A DNA stretch of 64,000 bases from positions 1 to 64,000 of the forward strand of contig PVUG01000015.1 of assembly GCA_003001975.1 (NCBI GenBank), given 5' to 3'. A program made the position numbers and the translations under genes. Each line of letters begins with the position of its first letter. Position 1 is the stretch's first letter. This DNA is from Martelella mediterranea. GTDB taxonomy: Bacteria; Pseudomonadota; Alphaproteobacteria; Rhizobiales; Rhizobiaceae. Shown piece after piece: positions 53,461-62,499 of this stretch. Below the pieces are notes generated by a model that was not told the origin of the DNA, did not search any database, and saw only the letters and a program-made list of their open reading frames with translations.

Positions 53461-54201
53461 CTAGGATTTGACCGTCTCGTAGGATGTCAGGCCGAGATCG
53501 ATGACGGCGATTGCCAGCAGGCGCACCATGGCGGCATGCGCGCCATCCGGGTCGCGGGCGCGGATGCACTCTATCACATCTCCATGAACGGCAAGCGAGG
53601 CGCCCGGTTCGCGCGCGCCCTCCATCGACATGCGAAACGCGATCGACAGCGCCGTGCCGATCATGTTCGACAGATGCATGAAAACGATATTGGCGGAGGC
53701 CTGGAGCAGAACCACATGATAGTGGATATCGGCCTTGTTGAAACGCTCGAAATCACCTTCCGCTCTGGCCTCGCTCATTTCGGCAAAGGCAGCGTCAAGC
53801 CGTTTCAGGTCATCGGGGTTGGCCCGGATCGCGGCAAGACGCGCCGCGGCCGGCTCGATCACCTGCCGGGCCTCGATCAGCGAAAGCACGAAATCGGGGC
53901 CGGGGTCGATTTCCATCGCCCAGGCCAAAAGATCGGAATCGAGCATGTGCCAGGCCGAACGCGGCAGCACCACCGTGCCATGGCGCGGCCGGGCCTCGAT
54001 CATGCCCTTGTCCTTCAGCGTCCGGATCGCCTCGCGCAAGGCGCTGCGGCTGACCCCGAGATTTTCGCACAATTCCGCTTCCGGCGGCAGCACATGGCCG
54101 GCCGGATACTCGCCTTTCAGAATGGGAAAGGCCAGGCGCGTCACCGTGCGGCGATGAACGCGCGGCTTGCTGCGCGGTGAAGCGCTTGCGTCGTCGAGCA
54201 T
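53461..54201 (-). CDS. GntR-family regulator, FadR/FCD subfamily (galactonate operon)
   Basis: A 246-residue regulator: winged helix VTRLAFPILKGEYPAGHVLPPEAELCENLGVSRSALREAIRTLKDKGMIEARPRHGTVVLP, then an FCD domain with ADIHYHVVLLQAS and a C-terminal ligand-site helix. FCD proteins commonly sense sugar acids such as galactonate or gluconate. It is divergent from the permease/GH2/DgoD operon, and three ATTAATG-type sites fill the shared region. It resembles DgoR in context, so D-galactonate or a pathway product is the likely effector (inference). Confidence 0.91.
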   Translation of the reverse strand: MLDDASASPRSKPRVHRRTVTRLAFPILKGEYPAGHVLPPEAELCENLGVSRSALREAIRTLKDKGMIEARPRHGTVVLPRSAWHMLDSDLLAWAMEIDPGPDFVLSLIEARQVIEPAAARLAAIRANPDDLKRLDAAFAEMSEARAEGDFERFNKADIHYHVVLLQASANIVFMHLSNMIGTALSIAFRMSMEGAREPGASLAVHGDVIECIRARDPDGAHAAMVRLLAIAVIDLGLTSYETVKS

Positions 54202-54214
54202 TGCAGTCCTTTTA

Positions 54215-54320
54215 AATCAGATTAATGAAAGCCTATACAGCTGGAAACCTGCGGTCAATCCATGGGTTTAGGTAATTAGTCTGATTAATGGTTTGACAAA
54301 CCCCATTAGTCTGATTAATG
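54215..54320. promoter_or_regulatory. Three operator-like repeats in the gntR/galactonate promoter
   Basis: ATTAGTCTGATTAATG occurs twice exactly (54275-54290 and 54305-54320), one period being 30 bp, close to three helical turns; a third version AATCAGATTAATG is at 54215-54227. A TTGACA -35-like box sits between the two exact copies at 54293-54298. The GntR protein at 53461 is the likely binder, controlling both directions. Confidence 0.72.
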
Positions 54321-54356
54321 AAATCAGCCAGTCGAGTGCATCGGGAGGAGCGCTTC

Positions 54357-55277
54357 ATGGCGATCAGCGAAGCCAAACGAAGAAACCGCGGCGAGCGCAT
54401 GCGCGGCACAGGCGCCCTCTGGCTCACCGTATCGCCGTTTCTCATCATATTTCTGGCATTCTCGTTCTTCCCGGTCGTCTTTTCGGCCTGGCTCGGGTTC
54501 AACCGGTGGGACGGGTTTTCGCCGCCGCAATTCGTCGGCTTCGATAACTACCTGACGGCGCTGGGCGATCCGGTGTTCCGCAAGGCGGTCTGGAATACCG
54601 TCTATATCTGGCTCGTCTCGACGGTGATTACCGCGGGACTGGCGCTGACGCTGGCGGTCGTTATCAACGAATATGCGGTTTTCGGCCGCACCTATTTCCG
54701 GCTCGTCTTCCTGCTGCCGCTTCTGGTCGCCCCGGCCATCGCCGCGGTCATTCTCAGGGTGTTCTTCACCGCCAATGGCGGGCTGGTGAACATGCTGATC
54801 GGCGAGGTTACCGGCACGCCGACCTATTTCAGCTGGTTCGATTCCACGGTGTGGATCAAGCCGCTGGTTGTCCTGCTGGTCGTCTGGCGCTGGACCGGCT
54901 GGCACATGATCATCTTCCTGGCCGGTCTTCAGGCGATCTCGCGCGATATCTACGAGGCTGCGCGGATGGAAGGCGTCAGCCGGTGGTCGATCTTCAGCCG
55001 CATCACCATGCCGCTGTTGGCGCCATCGATTGCCTTTTCGGTGATCACGGCGACCATCGGCGGCCTGCAGATGTTCGACGAGCCCTATGTGCTGACCCAG
55101 GGCACCGGCGGCACCGATGACGCGGCCAGCACGCTTGGAATGTATCTCTACGCGACTGCCTTCACCCAGTTTGATTTCGGTCTCGGCGCCGCGGTCAGCT
55201 GGTACATCTTCATCGCCGTCGTCGCCATGACCCTCATCTACCGCCGCATCAGCGCCAATCTGGGAGCCACGACATGA
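54357..55277 (+). CDS. Sugar ABC transporter permease (MalF-like)
   Basis: A 306-residue inner-membrane permease with six helices, first LWLTVSPFLIIFLAFSFFPVVFSAW. The coupling loop reads YEAARMEGVSRWSIFSRITMPLLAPS. The ATG at 54357 is fixed by GGGAGGAG; an ATG 13 codons earlier overlaps the operator repeats. It starts the galactonate/GH2 operon and overlaps the MalG-like gene by four bases. Confidence 0.92.
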   Translation: MAISEAKRRNRGERMRGTGALWLTVSPFLIIFLAFSFFPVVFSAWLGFNRWDGFSPPQFVGFDNYLTALGDPVFRKAVWNTVYIWLVSTVITAGLALTLAVVINEYAVFGRTYFRLVFLLPLLVAPAIAAVILRVFFTANGGLVNMLIGEVTGTPTYFSWFDSTVWIKPLVVLLVVWRWTGWHMIIFLAGLQAISRDIYEAARMEGVSRWSIFSRITMPLLAPSIAFSVITATIGGLQMFDEPYVLTQGTGGTDDAASTLGMYLYATAFTQFDFGLGAAVSWYIFIAVVAMTLIYRRISANLGATT

Positions 55278-56116
55278 GACAGCTCTGGGCGAATTCCGAA
55301 CGCCGCTGGAACCTGATCCTGACCATCGGGCTGCTGTTGCTTTCCCTCGTTTTCGTGATGCCGCTCTACTGGACGGCGGTGTTTGCAACACGGTCTCTTG
55401 CCGAGGTCTTCCAGTTCCCGCCGCCATTGTGGTTTGGCGACCAGCTGATGGAAAACTACAGCCGGATCGCGGACGTGTTTCCGCCCCTCAGGCCGGTCTG
55501 GAATTCCATCGCCGTTGTGGTGCCGAAAACGATCGGCCTGGTGCTGGTGTCGAGTTTTGCCGGCTATGGGCTGGCGCGCTATACCGGCCGCCCGAGCCAC
55601 AAATTCCTGCTCGCAGTCACTTTTGCCACCCTGTTCTTTCCGCCGTCGCTGGCGCTGATACCGTTTTTCCTGCAGATGAGCTGGCTGGGCTGGCTCAACA
55701 CCTTCTGGCCGTTGATCGTGCCGGCCATTGCCTCCGGCTTCGGCGTTGTATGGATGTACACCTATATCGGCTCCTCGATCCCCGTCGAACTCTATGAGGC
55801 GGCGGAAATGGACAATTCCGGCCCGATCGCAACCTTCTGGTTTGTCGTGCTTCCAATCATCCGGCCCGGTCTCGCAGCCCTTGGCGTGTGGACCCTGATC
55901 AGCACCTGGAACGAATTCCAGATTCCATTGGTCGTGCTGGCGGACGGCGCGAAGTTCACCGTGCCGCTGGCGCTGACGCTTTTGTCGCGCACGCATTTTT
56001 CCGACACACCCGCAGTGATGCTGGCGACCCTGATCGGGCTCGTTCCGGTGTTCATCCTGTTTGCGCTTCTGTCGCGACAGTTCATCGCCGGTCTCACGTC
56101 CGGAGCGGTGAAGTAA
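55274..56116 (+). CDS. Sugar ABC transporter permease (MalG-like)
   Basis: A 280-residue inner-membrane permease. Helix 1 is LILTIGLLLLSLVFVMPLYWTAVF; the coupling loop is LYEAAEMDNSGPIATFWFVVLPIIRPG, with Asn-Ser instead of the usual Gly-Ala; it ends with the family terminus RQFIAGLTSGAVK. It overlaps the MalF-like stop. With the preceding gene it forms the channel of the importer. Confidence 0.92.
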   Translation: MRQLWANSERRWNLILTIGLLLLSLVFVMPLYWTAVFATRSLAEVFQFPPPLWFGDQLMENYSRIADVFPPLRPVWNSIAVVVPKTIGLVLVSSFAGYGLARYTGRPSHKFLLAVTFATLFFPPSLALIPFFLQMSWLGWLNTFWPLIVPAIASGFGVVWMYTYIGSSIPVELYEAAEMDNSGPIATFWFVVLPIIRPGLAALGVWTLISTWNEFQIPLVVLADGAKFTVPLALTLLSRTHFSDTPAVMLATLIGLVPVFILFALLSRQFIAGLTSGAVK

Positions 56117-56146
56117 TCATCCGAAGGTCCACTCAGGGAGGAAACA

Positions 56147-57439
56147 ATGGATCTGACACGACGCAGAATGCTGGCAATGTCCATGGCGACGCTGGTCGCC
56201 CGCCCCGTCTTCGCGCAGGGAACGCCGATGGCGGTGGACCCCGATTTGAGCGCGACGATCAGTGTGTGGACGTGGCCCAACAATGACCGCACCTTCACGG
56301 CGCTGATGCCCGCTTTCAACGCGGTGTATCCCAATATCACCGTCAATGTTCAGGGCTTCCCGAACGCGAATTCGAACTATCTCAACACCGTTCAGCGCGC
56401 CCTTCTGTCCGGGTCCGGCCCGGATGTGGCGATGATCGAGATCAACGAGCTGGCGCTTCTGCGGCAGCGTCCGCAATGGGTCGATCTGGCCGCCGAGCCG
56501 TTCAATGCCGGTCCTCTGCTTGAGGATTTTGCCGGTTTTGCCGCCGATAACGTCAAGACGGATAATGGCAAGATCGTCGCGCTGCCCAAGCACACCGGCC
56601 CCGGCGCCATGTTCTATCGCCGCGACATCTTCGATGAGGTCGGGCTGCCCTCCGACCCCGATGCGGTGGCCGACACTTTCGCGACCTGGGACGCTTTCCT
56701 TTCGGAAGGCAGCAAGATGACCGTCCCCAACGAACGGTGGATGATCGCCAACGGTCTCGAGATCCTGACGGTGCGCATGGGCCAGGCCGGCATTGGCTGG
56801 TTCGATGCCGACGGCAATCTTCAGCTCGACAATCCGGTCATCATCGATGCGCTTGATCTGATCGATCAGGCGGGCAAGGCGAAACTGATCTCGCCATTTT
56901 CCATGTGGTCGCCCGAATGGCAGTCCGCTTTCGGCAAGGGGCAGATCGCCACGATCATGTCGGGCAACTGGTTCGGCGGATTGCTGAAGCGGGCCTTCGC
57001 GCCAAACGACGCCGGCAAATGGGGCGTCTCGCCGGTGCCCGCCGATGAAAACGGCAGCCGGTCCTGGAACTATGGCGGCGATTTTATCGGCGTGCTCAAC
57101 ACCTCGAAAAACAAGGACGCCGCCTGGGCCTTCATCCACTGGCTTGTCACCGATAATGAAAGCCTCAAGCAGCAATACCAGAACGACGACCTCTACCCCG
57201 CCTACCTGCCGGCCGGAAGCGCGGACTGGATCAATTTCGAAGATCCCTATTATGGCGGCCAGAACGTCAACACGGTTTTTGCCGAGGTGCAGCGCACGAT
57301 GAAATCATGGCCGTTGAACACCCATGACCGCCTGGCGGGCGACGCCGTCCAGGTTGCCGTCGACAATGTCGCCAAGGGCGTGGAAACGCCCGAACAGGCG
57401 CTTGAAACCGCGGAAAAGCGGATCAGGGCGCGCCTCTGA
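56147..57439 (+). CDS. Sugar ABC transporter substrate-binding protein, family 1
   Basis: A 430-residue periplasmic protein. The N-terminus MDLTRRRMLAMSMATLVARPVFAQG has an RRRML pattern like Tat signals, though the family usually uses Sec. The fold is supported by TISVWTWPNNDRTFTALMPAFNAVYPNITVNVQG, MFYRRDIFDEVGLPSDP and the closing ETAEKRIRARL. It follows the MalG-like gene by 30 bp with GGAGGAAAC before it. The ligand is probably a galactoside-type oligosaccharide, from the GH2 and DgoD neighbours. Confidence 0.91.
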   Translation: MDLTRRRMLAMSMATLVARPVFAQGTPMAVDPDLSATISVWTWPNNDRTFTALMPAFNAVYPNITVNVQGFPNANSNYLNTVQRALLSGSGPDVAMIEINELALLRQRPQWVDLAAEPFNAGPLLEDFAGFAADNVKTDNGKIVALPKHTGPGAMFYRRDIFDEVGLPSDPDAVADTFATWDAFLSEGSKMTVPNERWMIANGLEILTVRMGQAGIGWFDADGNLQLDNPVIIDALDLIDQAGKAKLISPFSMWSPEWQSAFGKGQIATIMSGNWFGGLLKRAFAPNDAGKWGVSPVPADENGSRSWNYGGDFIGVLNTSKNKDAAWAFIHWLVTDNESLKQQYQNDDLYPAYLPAGSADWINFEDPYYGGQNVNTVFAEVQRTMKSWPLNTHDRLAGDAVQVAVDNVAKGVETPEQALETAEKRIRARL

Positions 57440-57451
57440 TACCTGAAATTC

Positions 57452-57473
57452 CCGGCGGGCTGTGGTCCGCCGG
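57452..57473 (+). promoter_or_regulatory. Intercistronic hairpin after the binding-protein gene
   Basis: Perfect 7-bp arms CCGGCGG / CCGCCGG with a GCTGTGGT loop, 12 bases after the stop of the binding protein and 38 bp before the GH2 gene. It is the third such hairpin after a sugar-binding-protein gene in the window. No T-tract. Confidence 0.6.
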
Positions 57474-57510
57474 TGCTTGACCCACTGTTTGAGAATGGAC
57501 CTCCAGCATC

Positions 57511-60204
57511 ATGCTTCACGAAATCGAGCTTTCCGGCGAATGGGACTTTGCGCTTGACCCCGAAGGACAGGGCCTGCGTGCAGACTGGCACACCGCCGCC
57601 TTCGAAGACAGCATCGCCTTGCCCGGAACCATCGATCTGGCCGAAAAGACGCCGGCCGGACCGAGCGCCGGCATGGCCTATCTGACCCGCCGCCATCCCT
57701 ATGTCGGGCCGGCCTGGTATGCCCGCGATTTCGTCGTGCCGGACAGTCAGGCAGGCCTGCATCACGATCTGATGCTGGAACGCCCGCACGGCGAAGTGCG
57801 GGTCTGGATCGACGGCCTCGAAATCGGTCGCGATCTCGGGCTATGCACACCGAACATGTTTCTGCTCGGTCAGCTCGAGCCGGGCAAACACCGGATCGTG
57901 CTTCGGGTCGACAATTCCGATTTCCCCAATGTCGGCCAGGCCATTCGCGAAAAAAATCCGGACGTGGCGCATTCGACCTCGGAGCATACGCAGTCGAACT
58001 GGAACGGCATCGTCGGCGCGATACGCATCGAGGCCCGTGCCGGCCGGATTGCGCGGCTGGATGTGACCACCGGCAAGACGGGCATCGATCTTCGCATCGA
58101 ACTCGACGCACTCGATCCGAGCCGCACATGGCCGACCTTCTGGACCGAAGGCGGACATGTCGATGAACTCCACCTGACGGCAACGCTGGATGATGGGCGT
58201 GCGGCTTCGCAGGTCCTGCCGCTTGATATCGACTCCGGCTATACGCCGCTTGACCTCAACATGCCGCTGCCGGTGGACGCTGCCCGCTGGGACGAGTTCT
58301 CGCCGTCCATCCACCGTCTGAAGGCGGAATGGCGACGCGACGGCGCGCCGGTCGATTTTCGCGAGACGGATTTCGGCCTGCGCCATATCGAGCGCGAGGG
58401 TCGTCACATCCGCCTGAACGGCCGCCGCATCTTCCTGCGCGGCACGCTCGATTGCTGCATTTTCCCGAAGACCGGCCACCCGCCGATGGACCGGGAGGGC
58501 TGGCGTGTCGCCTTCGGCAGCGTGCAGGAACACGGGCTCAACCATGTGCGGTTTCACAGCTGGTGCCCGCCGCGCGCGGCTTTCGAGGTCGCCGACGAGC
58601 TCGGTCTTTATCTTCATGTCGAAACGCCGGTCTGGTGCGCTCTCGGTTCCGATCCTCAGCTCGACGCCTTCACCCGCCGGGAGGCGGAACGGATCGTCGC
58701 CGAATATGGCAATCATCCTTCCTTCGTGATGCTGACGGTCGGCAACGAGGTGTCCGGTTCCGGCCTGCATGCCTGGCTGGAGCGGTTTCTGGAGGAATGG
58801 TGCGGCCGCGATCCGCGACGCCTCTATAATGGCGGTTCGGGCTGGCCCTCGCTCAAGCGTGCCGACTATCTTTCCAAACCGGAGCCGCGCAGCCATCGCT
58901 GGGGCGAGGGGCTGGAAAGCCGCCTGAACGCGCGCCCGCTCGAAACCGAGACCGACTGGAGCGAATGGGTTCAGGCCGAGAAGGTCCCGCTGCTCGGCCA
59001 TGAAATCGGGCAATGGTGCGTTTATCCCGATCTCGATTCCATTCCGCGTTACGACGGTCCGCTGGCGCCCGATGCCTTCGACATCGTCGCCCGCGACCTT
59101 GAGAGCAAGGGGCGGCGCGACAGCGCCCACGAAAAGATGATGTGCTCGGGTGCCTTGCAGACGGCGCTTTACAAGGAGGATATCGAGGCAAGCCTGCGCA
59201 CCCCCGATTATGCCGGTTTCCAGTTGCTCGGCCTGCAGGACTTTCCCGGTCAGGGCACTGCGCTGGTCGGCGTCGTCGATGCCTTCTGGTCGGCGAAACC
59301 CTATGACGATCCGGCCGCGTTCCGTCGCTTCTGCGGCCCTGTCGTGCCGCTGTTGCTGGCGCCCGGCTTCGTGCTGACAAAGGGCGCGACCTTTACCGCA
59401 GGTGCTGCGGTGTCGCTGTTTACCCAGCACGATCTGGCTGCGGGCGAGGCGCGCTGGAGCGTGCAGGATCGCGATGGCGGGCTTCGGGCCGAAGGCGCCA
59501 TCGCCCACGATCTGCTGCAGACCGGCGACCTTCACCATCTGGGCGACATAACGGTAGCGACGGACGGACTGGCGCAGGGCCGCTACACGCTGACGCTTTC
59601 CGTTGGCGGGGCGGACAACAGCTGGGATTTCTGGGTGTTTGCCGAGGAAAAGGCCGACCTTCCGATTGTCACCAGTCTCGGCGCGGCGGAACTGGAAAGG
59701 CTTGTGGCGGGCGAAAGCCTTGTCTTTGCCCCGGCGCCGGAGACCATCGTTCCCAACGCCGAACTCGGCTTTACCACCCTGTTCTGGAACACGGTCTGGA
59801 CCGATGGCCAGCCGCCGCAAACGCTTGGCCTCATCAACCGCACCGAACATCCGGTCTTCAGCACGTTCCCGGCGGAGCGGCCAAGCGGCTGGCATGAATG
59901 GGAACTGCTGCACGATCGCCGGGCGCTTGATCTCGATGGCCTCGGCTTCGGACGGATCATCGATGTGATCGATGACTGGAACCAGAACCGCGACCTCGCG
60001 CTGCTGGCCGAGGCAAAGGTCGGCGCGGGACGGCTGATCGTGTCGGCAATCGATCTCACCACGCCGGGACGTCCGGTCGCAGCGGCACTTTCGGCTGCCA
60101 TCGCCCGTCATCTGGCAGCGCCGGAAACGGATACGCCCGAGCTGACGACCGATGCAGTCAGCGCATGGGTGAAGCGCATGATCACAGGGGAGGCTAGGCC
60201 ATGA
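57511..60204 (+). CDS. Glycoside hydrolase family 2 protein
   Basis: An 897-residue cytosolic glycosidase without signal peptide. The N-terminal sugar-binding jelly roll starts ELSGEWDFALDPEGQG and contains the RPHGEVRVWIDGLEIG strand; the TIM barrel has LFVMLTVGNE-type sequence with the acid/base Glu413 (TVGNEVSG) and a nucleophile candidate Glu498 (LLGHEIGQW). GH2 enzymes include beta-galactosidase, beta-glucuronidase and beta-mannosidase, and motifs alone do not choose among them. The DgoD gene two genes later makes a beta-galactoside substrate likely. The sequence after the barrel is longer than in short GH2 members. Its stop overlaps the next start by ATGA. Confidence 0.85.
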   Translation: MLHEIELSGEWDFALDPEGQGLRADWHTAAFEDSIALPGTIDLAEKTPAGPSAGMAYLTRRHPYVGPAWYARDFVVPDSQAGLHHDLMLERPHGEVRVWIDGLEIGRDLGLCTPNMFLLGQLEPGKHRIVLRVDNSDFPNVGQAIREKNPDVAHSTSEHTQSNWNGIVGAIRIEARAGRIARLDVTTGKTGIDLRIELDALDPSRTWPTFWTEGGHVDELHLTATLDDGRAASQVLPLDIDSGYTPLDLNMPLPVDAARWDEFSPSIHRLKAEWRRDGAPVDFRETDFGLRHIEREGRHIRLNGRRIFLRGTLDCCIFPKTGHPPMDREGWRVAFGSVQEHGLNHVRFHSWCPPRAAFEVADELGLYLHVETPVWCALGSDPQLDAFTRREAERIVAEYGNHPSFVMLTVGNEVSGSGLHAWLERFLEEWCGRDPRRLYNGGSGWPSLKRADYLSKPEPRSHRWGEGLESRLNARPLETETDWSEWVQAEKVPLLGHEIGQWCVYPDLDSIPRYDGPLAPDAFDIVARDLESKGRRDSAHEKMMCSGALQTALYKEDIEASLRTPDYAGFQLLGLQDFPGQGTALVGVVDAFWSAKPYDDPAAFRRFCGPVVPLLLAPGFVLTKGATFTAGAAVSLFTQHDLAAGEARWSVQDRDGGLRAEGAIAHDLLQTGDLHHLGDITVATDGLAQGRYTLTLSVGGADNSWDFWVFAEEKADLPIVTSLGAAELERLVAGESLVFAPAPETIVPNAELGFTTLFWNTVWTDGQPPQTLGLINRTEHPVFSTFPAERPSGWHEWELLHDRRALDLDGLGFGRIIDVIDDWNQNRDLALLAEAKVGAGRLIVSAIDLTTPGRPVAAALSAAIARHLAAPETDTPELTTDAVSAWVKRMITGEARP

Positions 60205-61232
60205 GCAGCATAGAACTGTCCTCGGTCCGCAAGGCCTTCGGCGCGCTGGAGGTGATCCGCGATATCGACCTGTCGGTCGCCGAAGGCGAATTCTGCATCT
60301 TCGTCGGCCCGTCAGGCTGCGGCAAGTCGACCCTGCTCAGGCTGATCGCCGGTCTTGAGACCATGAGCGGCGGCGATATCAGGATCGGCGACACGGTGGT
60401 CAACGACCTTGCCCCGGCCGAGCGGGGGCTAGCCATGGTGTTTCAGTCCTATGCGCTTTATCCGCACATGACCGTGCGCCAGAACATGAGCTTCGGCCTG
60501 CGCCGCACCGGCCATTCGAAGGCCGAGACGGAAGCGCGCGTGAAGGAGGCGGCGACCATTCTCCAGCTTCAGCCGCTGATGGATCGCAAGCCCTCGCAGC
60601 TTTCCGGCGGACAGCGCCAGCGGGTGGCCATCGGCCGGGCGATCGTCCGAAAGCCGCGCGCCTTCCTGTTCGACGAACCGCTCTCCAATCTCGATGCCGA
60701 ACTGCGCGCGCAGATGCGCGTGGAACTGGCCGAGCTTCACCGCCAGCTGGGCGCGACGATGATCTACGTCACCCATGACCAGGTCGAGGCGATGACGCTG
60801 GCCGACAAGATCGTCGTGCTGCGCGATGGCCGGATCGAACAGATCGGCACGCCGGACACGCTCTACAATGATCCGGACAATATCTTCGTTGCCGGCTTTA
60901 TCGGATCGCCACGGATGAACCTGCTGAAGCTCGAGGGTAGCCCGCTGGCCAATGGCAAACTTTCCCCGCCCGCCGGCGCGGTAACGGTCGGCCTGCGTCC
61001 GGAAAGTCTGGAGATCGGCAACGATATTGCCGCAAAGGTCGGTGTGGTCGAAAATCTCGGCGGCACGTCGATCATCCACGCCGATCTCGGTGATGGCCAG
61101 ACCATCATCGCCGAGGCACGCGGCGCCACCCGCCCGCAAACGGGCACGGAAATCGGTTTTGCCCTGCCGTCGCAGCCGTTCTATTTCGACGGTGAGGGCA
61201 AACGCATACGCAATGGAGCAGTCACATCATGA
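60201..61232 (+). CDS. Sugar ABC transporter ATP-binding protein (UgpC/MalK-like)
   Basis: A 343-residue ATPase: Walker [10 protein letters not shown] (36-44), Q-loop [13 protein letters not shown], signature [16 protein letters not shown], Walker [17 protein letters not shown]-loop THDQVEAMT and TOBE end [10 protein letters not shown]. It energises the MalF/MalG pair at 54357-56116. ATGA overlaps at both ends join it to the GH2 and DgoD genes, so the importer and the pathway are one transcript. Confidence 0.94.
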   Translation: MSSIELSSVRKAFGALEVIRDIDLSVAEGEFCIFVGPSGCGKSTLLRLIAGLETMSGGDIRIGDTVVNDLAPAERGLAMVFQSYALYPHMTVRQNMSFGLRRTGHSKAETEARVKEAATILQLQPLMDRKPSQLSGGQRQRVAIGRAIVRKPRAFLFDEPLSNLDAELRAQMRVELAELHRQLGATMIYVTHDQVEAMTLADKIVVLRDGRIEQIGTPDTLYNDPDNIFVAGFIGSPRMNLLKLEGSPLANGKLSPPAGAVTVGLRPESLEIGNDIAAKVGVVENLGGTSIIHADLGDGQTIIAEARGATRPQTGTEIGFALPSQPFYFDGEGKRIRNGAVTS

Positions 61233-62380
61233 AAATCACGGCGCTGAAGACATTTCTGGTCGCCCCGCGATGGCTGTTTCTCAAGATCGAGACCGATGAG
61301 GGCATCTGCGGCTGGGGCGAGCCGGTGATCGAGGGCCGCGCGCTGACCGTGCGGCAGGCGGTGGCGGAACTCGCCGATTATCTCGTCGGCAAGGACCCCC
61401 TGCGCATAGAAGACCACTGGCAGGCAATGTATCGCGGCGCCTTCTATCGCGGCGGCCCGATCCTGATGAGCGCGATTGCCGGCGTCGATCAGGCGCTGTG
61501 GGATATCAAGGGCAAGGCGGCGGGCCTGTCCGTGCATCAGCTTCTCGGCGGCCCCTGCCGCGATCGTATCCGTATCTATTCATGGATCGGCGGCGATCGC
61601 CCGTCCGACGCCGCGAAGGCCGCGCGGGAAACTGTGGATCGTGGTTTTTCCGCCCTGAAGATGAACGGCACGGCCGAAATGCAGATCGTCGACAGCCATG
61701 CCAAGATCGACGCCGCTGTCGAAACGATTGCCGCCGTGCGCGCGGAAGTCGGTCCTCATATCGGTATTGCCGTCGATTTTCACGGACGGGTGCACCGGCC
61801 GATGGCCAAGGCGCTAATCCGCGAACTGGAACAGTTCCGCCTGATGTTCATCGAGGAGCCGCTGTTGTCGGAGCATATCGATGCACTTGGCGAGGTCGTG
61901 CGCGGCGCGACCACGCCGATCGCGCTGGGCGAGCGGCTTTATTCGCGCTGGGATTTCCGCAAGGTTTTCGAGTCGCGGGTAGTCGACATCATCCAGCCCG
62001 ATCTCAGCCATGCCGGCGGCATTTCCGAATGTCGCAAGATCGCCGCCATGGCCGAGGCCTATGACGTGGCGTTTGCGCCGCATTGCCCGCTCGGACCGAT
62101 TGCGCTGGCCGCCTGCCTGCAGGTCGATGCCGTCAGCCACAACGCCTTCATTCAGGAGCAGTCGCTTGGCATCCACTATAACGGCAAGGGCAGCGATCTG
62201 TTCGACTACCTGAAGGACCCGAACGTATTCAACTATGCCGATGGCAGCGTGACGATCCCGTCCGGTCCGGGGCTTGGGATCGAGTTCAACGAGGAAGCGG
62301 TGATGGAAGCCGCCAAGACCGGGCATAACTGGCGCAATCCGCTGTGGCGGCATGAGGACGGTACTGTCGCGGAATGGTAG
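61229..62380 (+). CDS. dgoD: D-galactonate dehydratase DgoD (enolase superfamily)
   Basis: A 383-residue enzyme converting D-galactonate to 2-dehydro-3-deoxy-D-galactonate. It matches E. coli DgoD along its length ([19 protein letters not shown] near the start, [14 protein letters not shown] at the end). The metal ligands Asp183, Glu209 and Glu235 and the catalytic His185 and His285 fall at the same numbers as in DgoD ([35 protein letters not shown]). Length is normal. It ends the GntR-controlled operon; a terminator hairpin follows. DgoK, next step of the pathway, is on the opposite strand. Confidence 0.95.
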   Translation: MKITALKTFLVAPRWLFLKIETDEGICGWGEPVIEGRALTVRQAVAELADYLVGKDPLRIEDHWQAMYRGAFYRGGPILMSAIAGVDQALWDIKGKAAGLSVHQLLGGPCRDRIRIYSWIGGDRPSDAAKAARETVDRGFSALKMNGTAEMQIVDSHAKIDAAVETIAAVRAEVGPHIGIAVDFHGRVHRPMAKALIRELEQFRLMFIEEPLLSEHIDALGEVVRGATTPIALGERLYSRWDFRKVFESRVVDIIQPDLSHAGGISECRKIAAMAEAYDVAFAPHCPLGPIALAACLQVDAVSHNAFIQEQSLGIHYNGKGSDLFDYLKDPNVFNYADGSVTIPSGPGLGIEFNEEAVMEAAKTGHNWRNPLWRHEDGTVAEW

Positions 62381-62464
62381 GCGACTGGTGAGCGCCTCTC
62401 TCCGGGGGTCGCCAGCTCTTCAACAGCGGTCCCTGATACCTTCGAGCGCCATCAGGGCATTCAG

Positions 62465-62490
62465 CGGGGCTTGAGTGATTGCAAGCCCCG
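62465..62490. terminator. Terminator between dgoD and the DgoK gene
   Basis: Perfect 9-bp arms CGGGGCTTG / CAAGCCCCG around AGTGATTG, followed by TTTCGG on the plus strand, about 85 bases after the dgoD stop and 10 bases after (in its direction) the DgoK stop. It can serve both convergent operons. Confidence 0.65.
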
Positions 62491-62499
62491 TTTCGGCTT

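Noticed and set aside
57841-60111. Minus-strand ORF of 756 codons under the GH2 gene
   Set aside because: Antisense shadow; the GH2 reading has full domain structure and catalytic residues.
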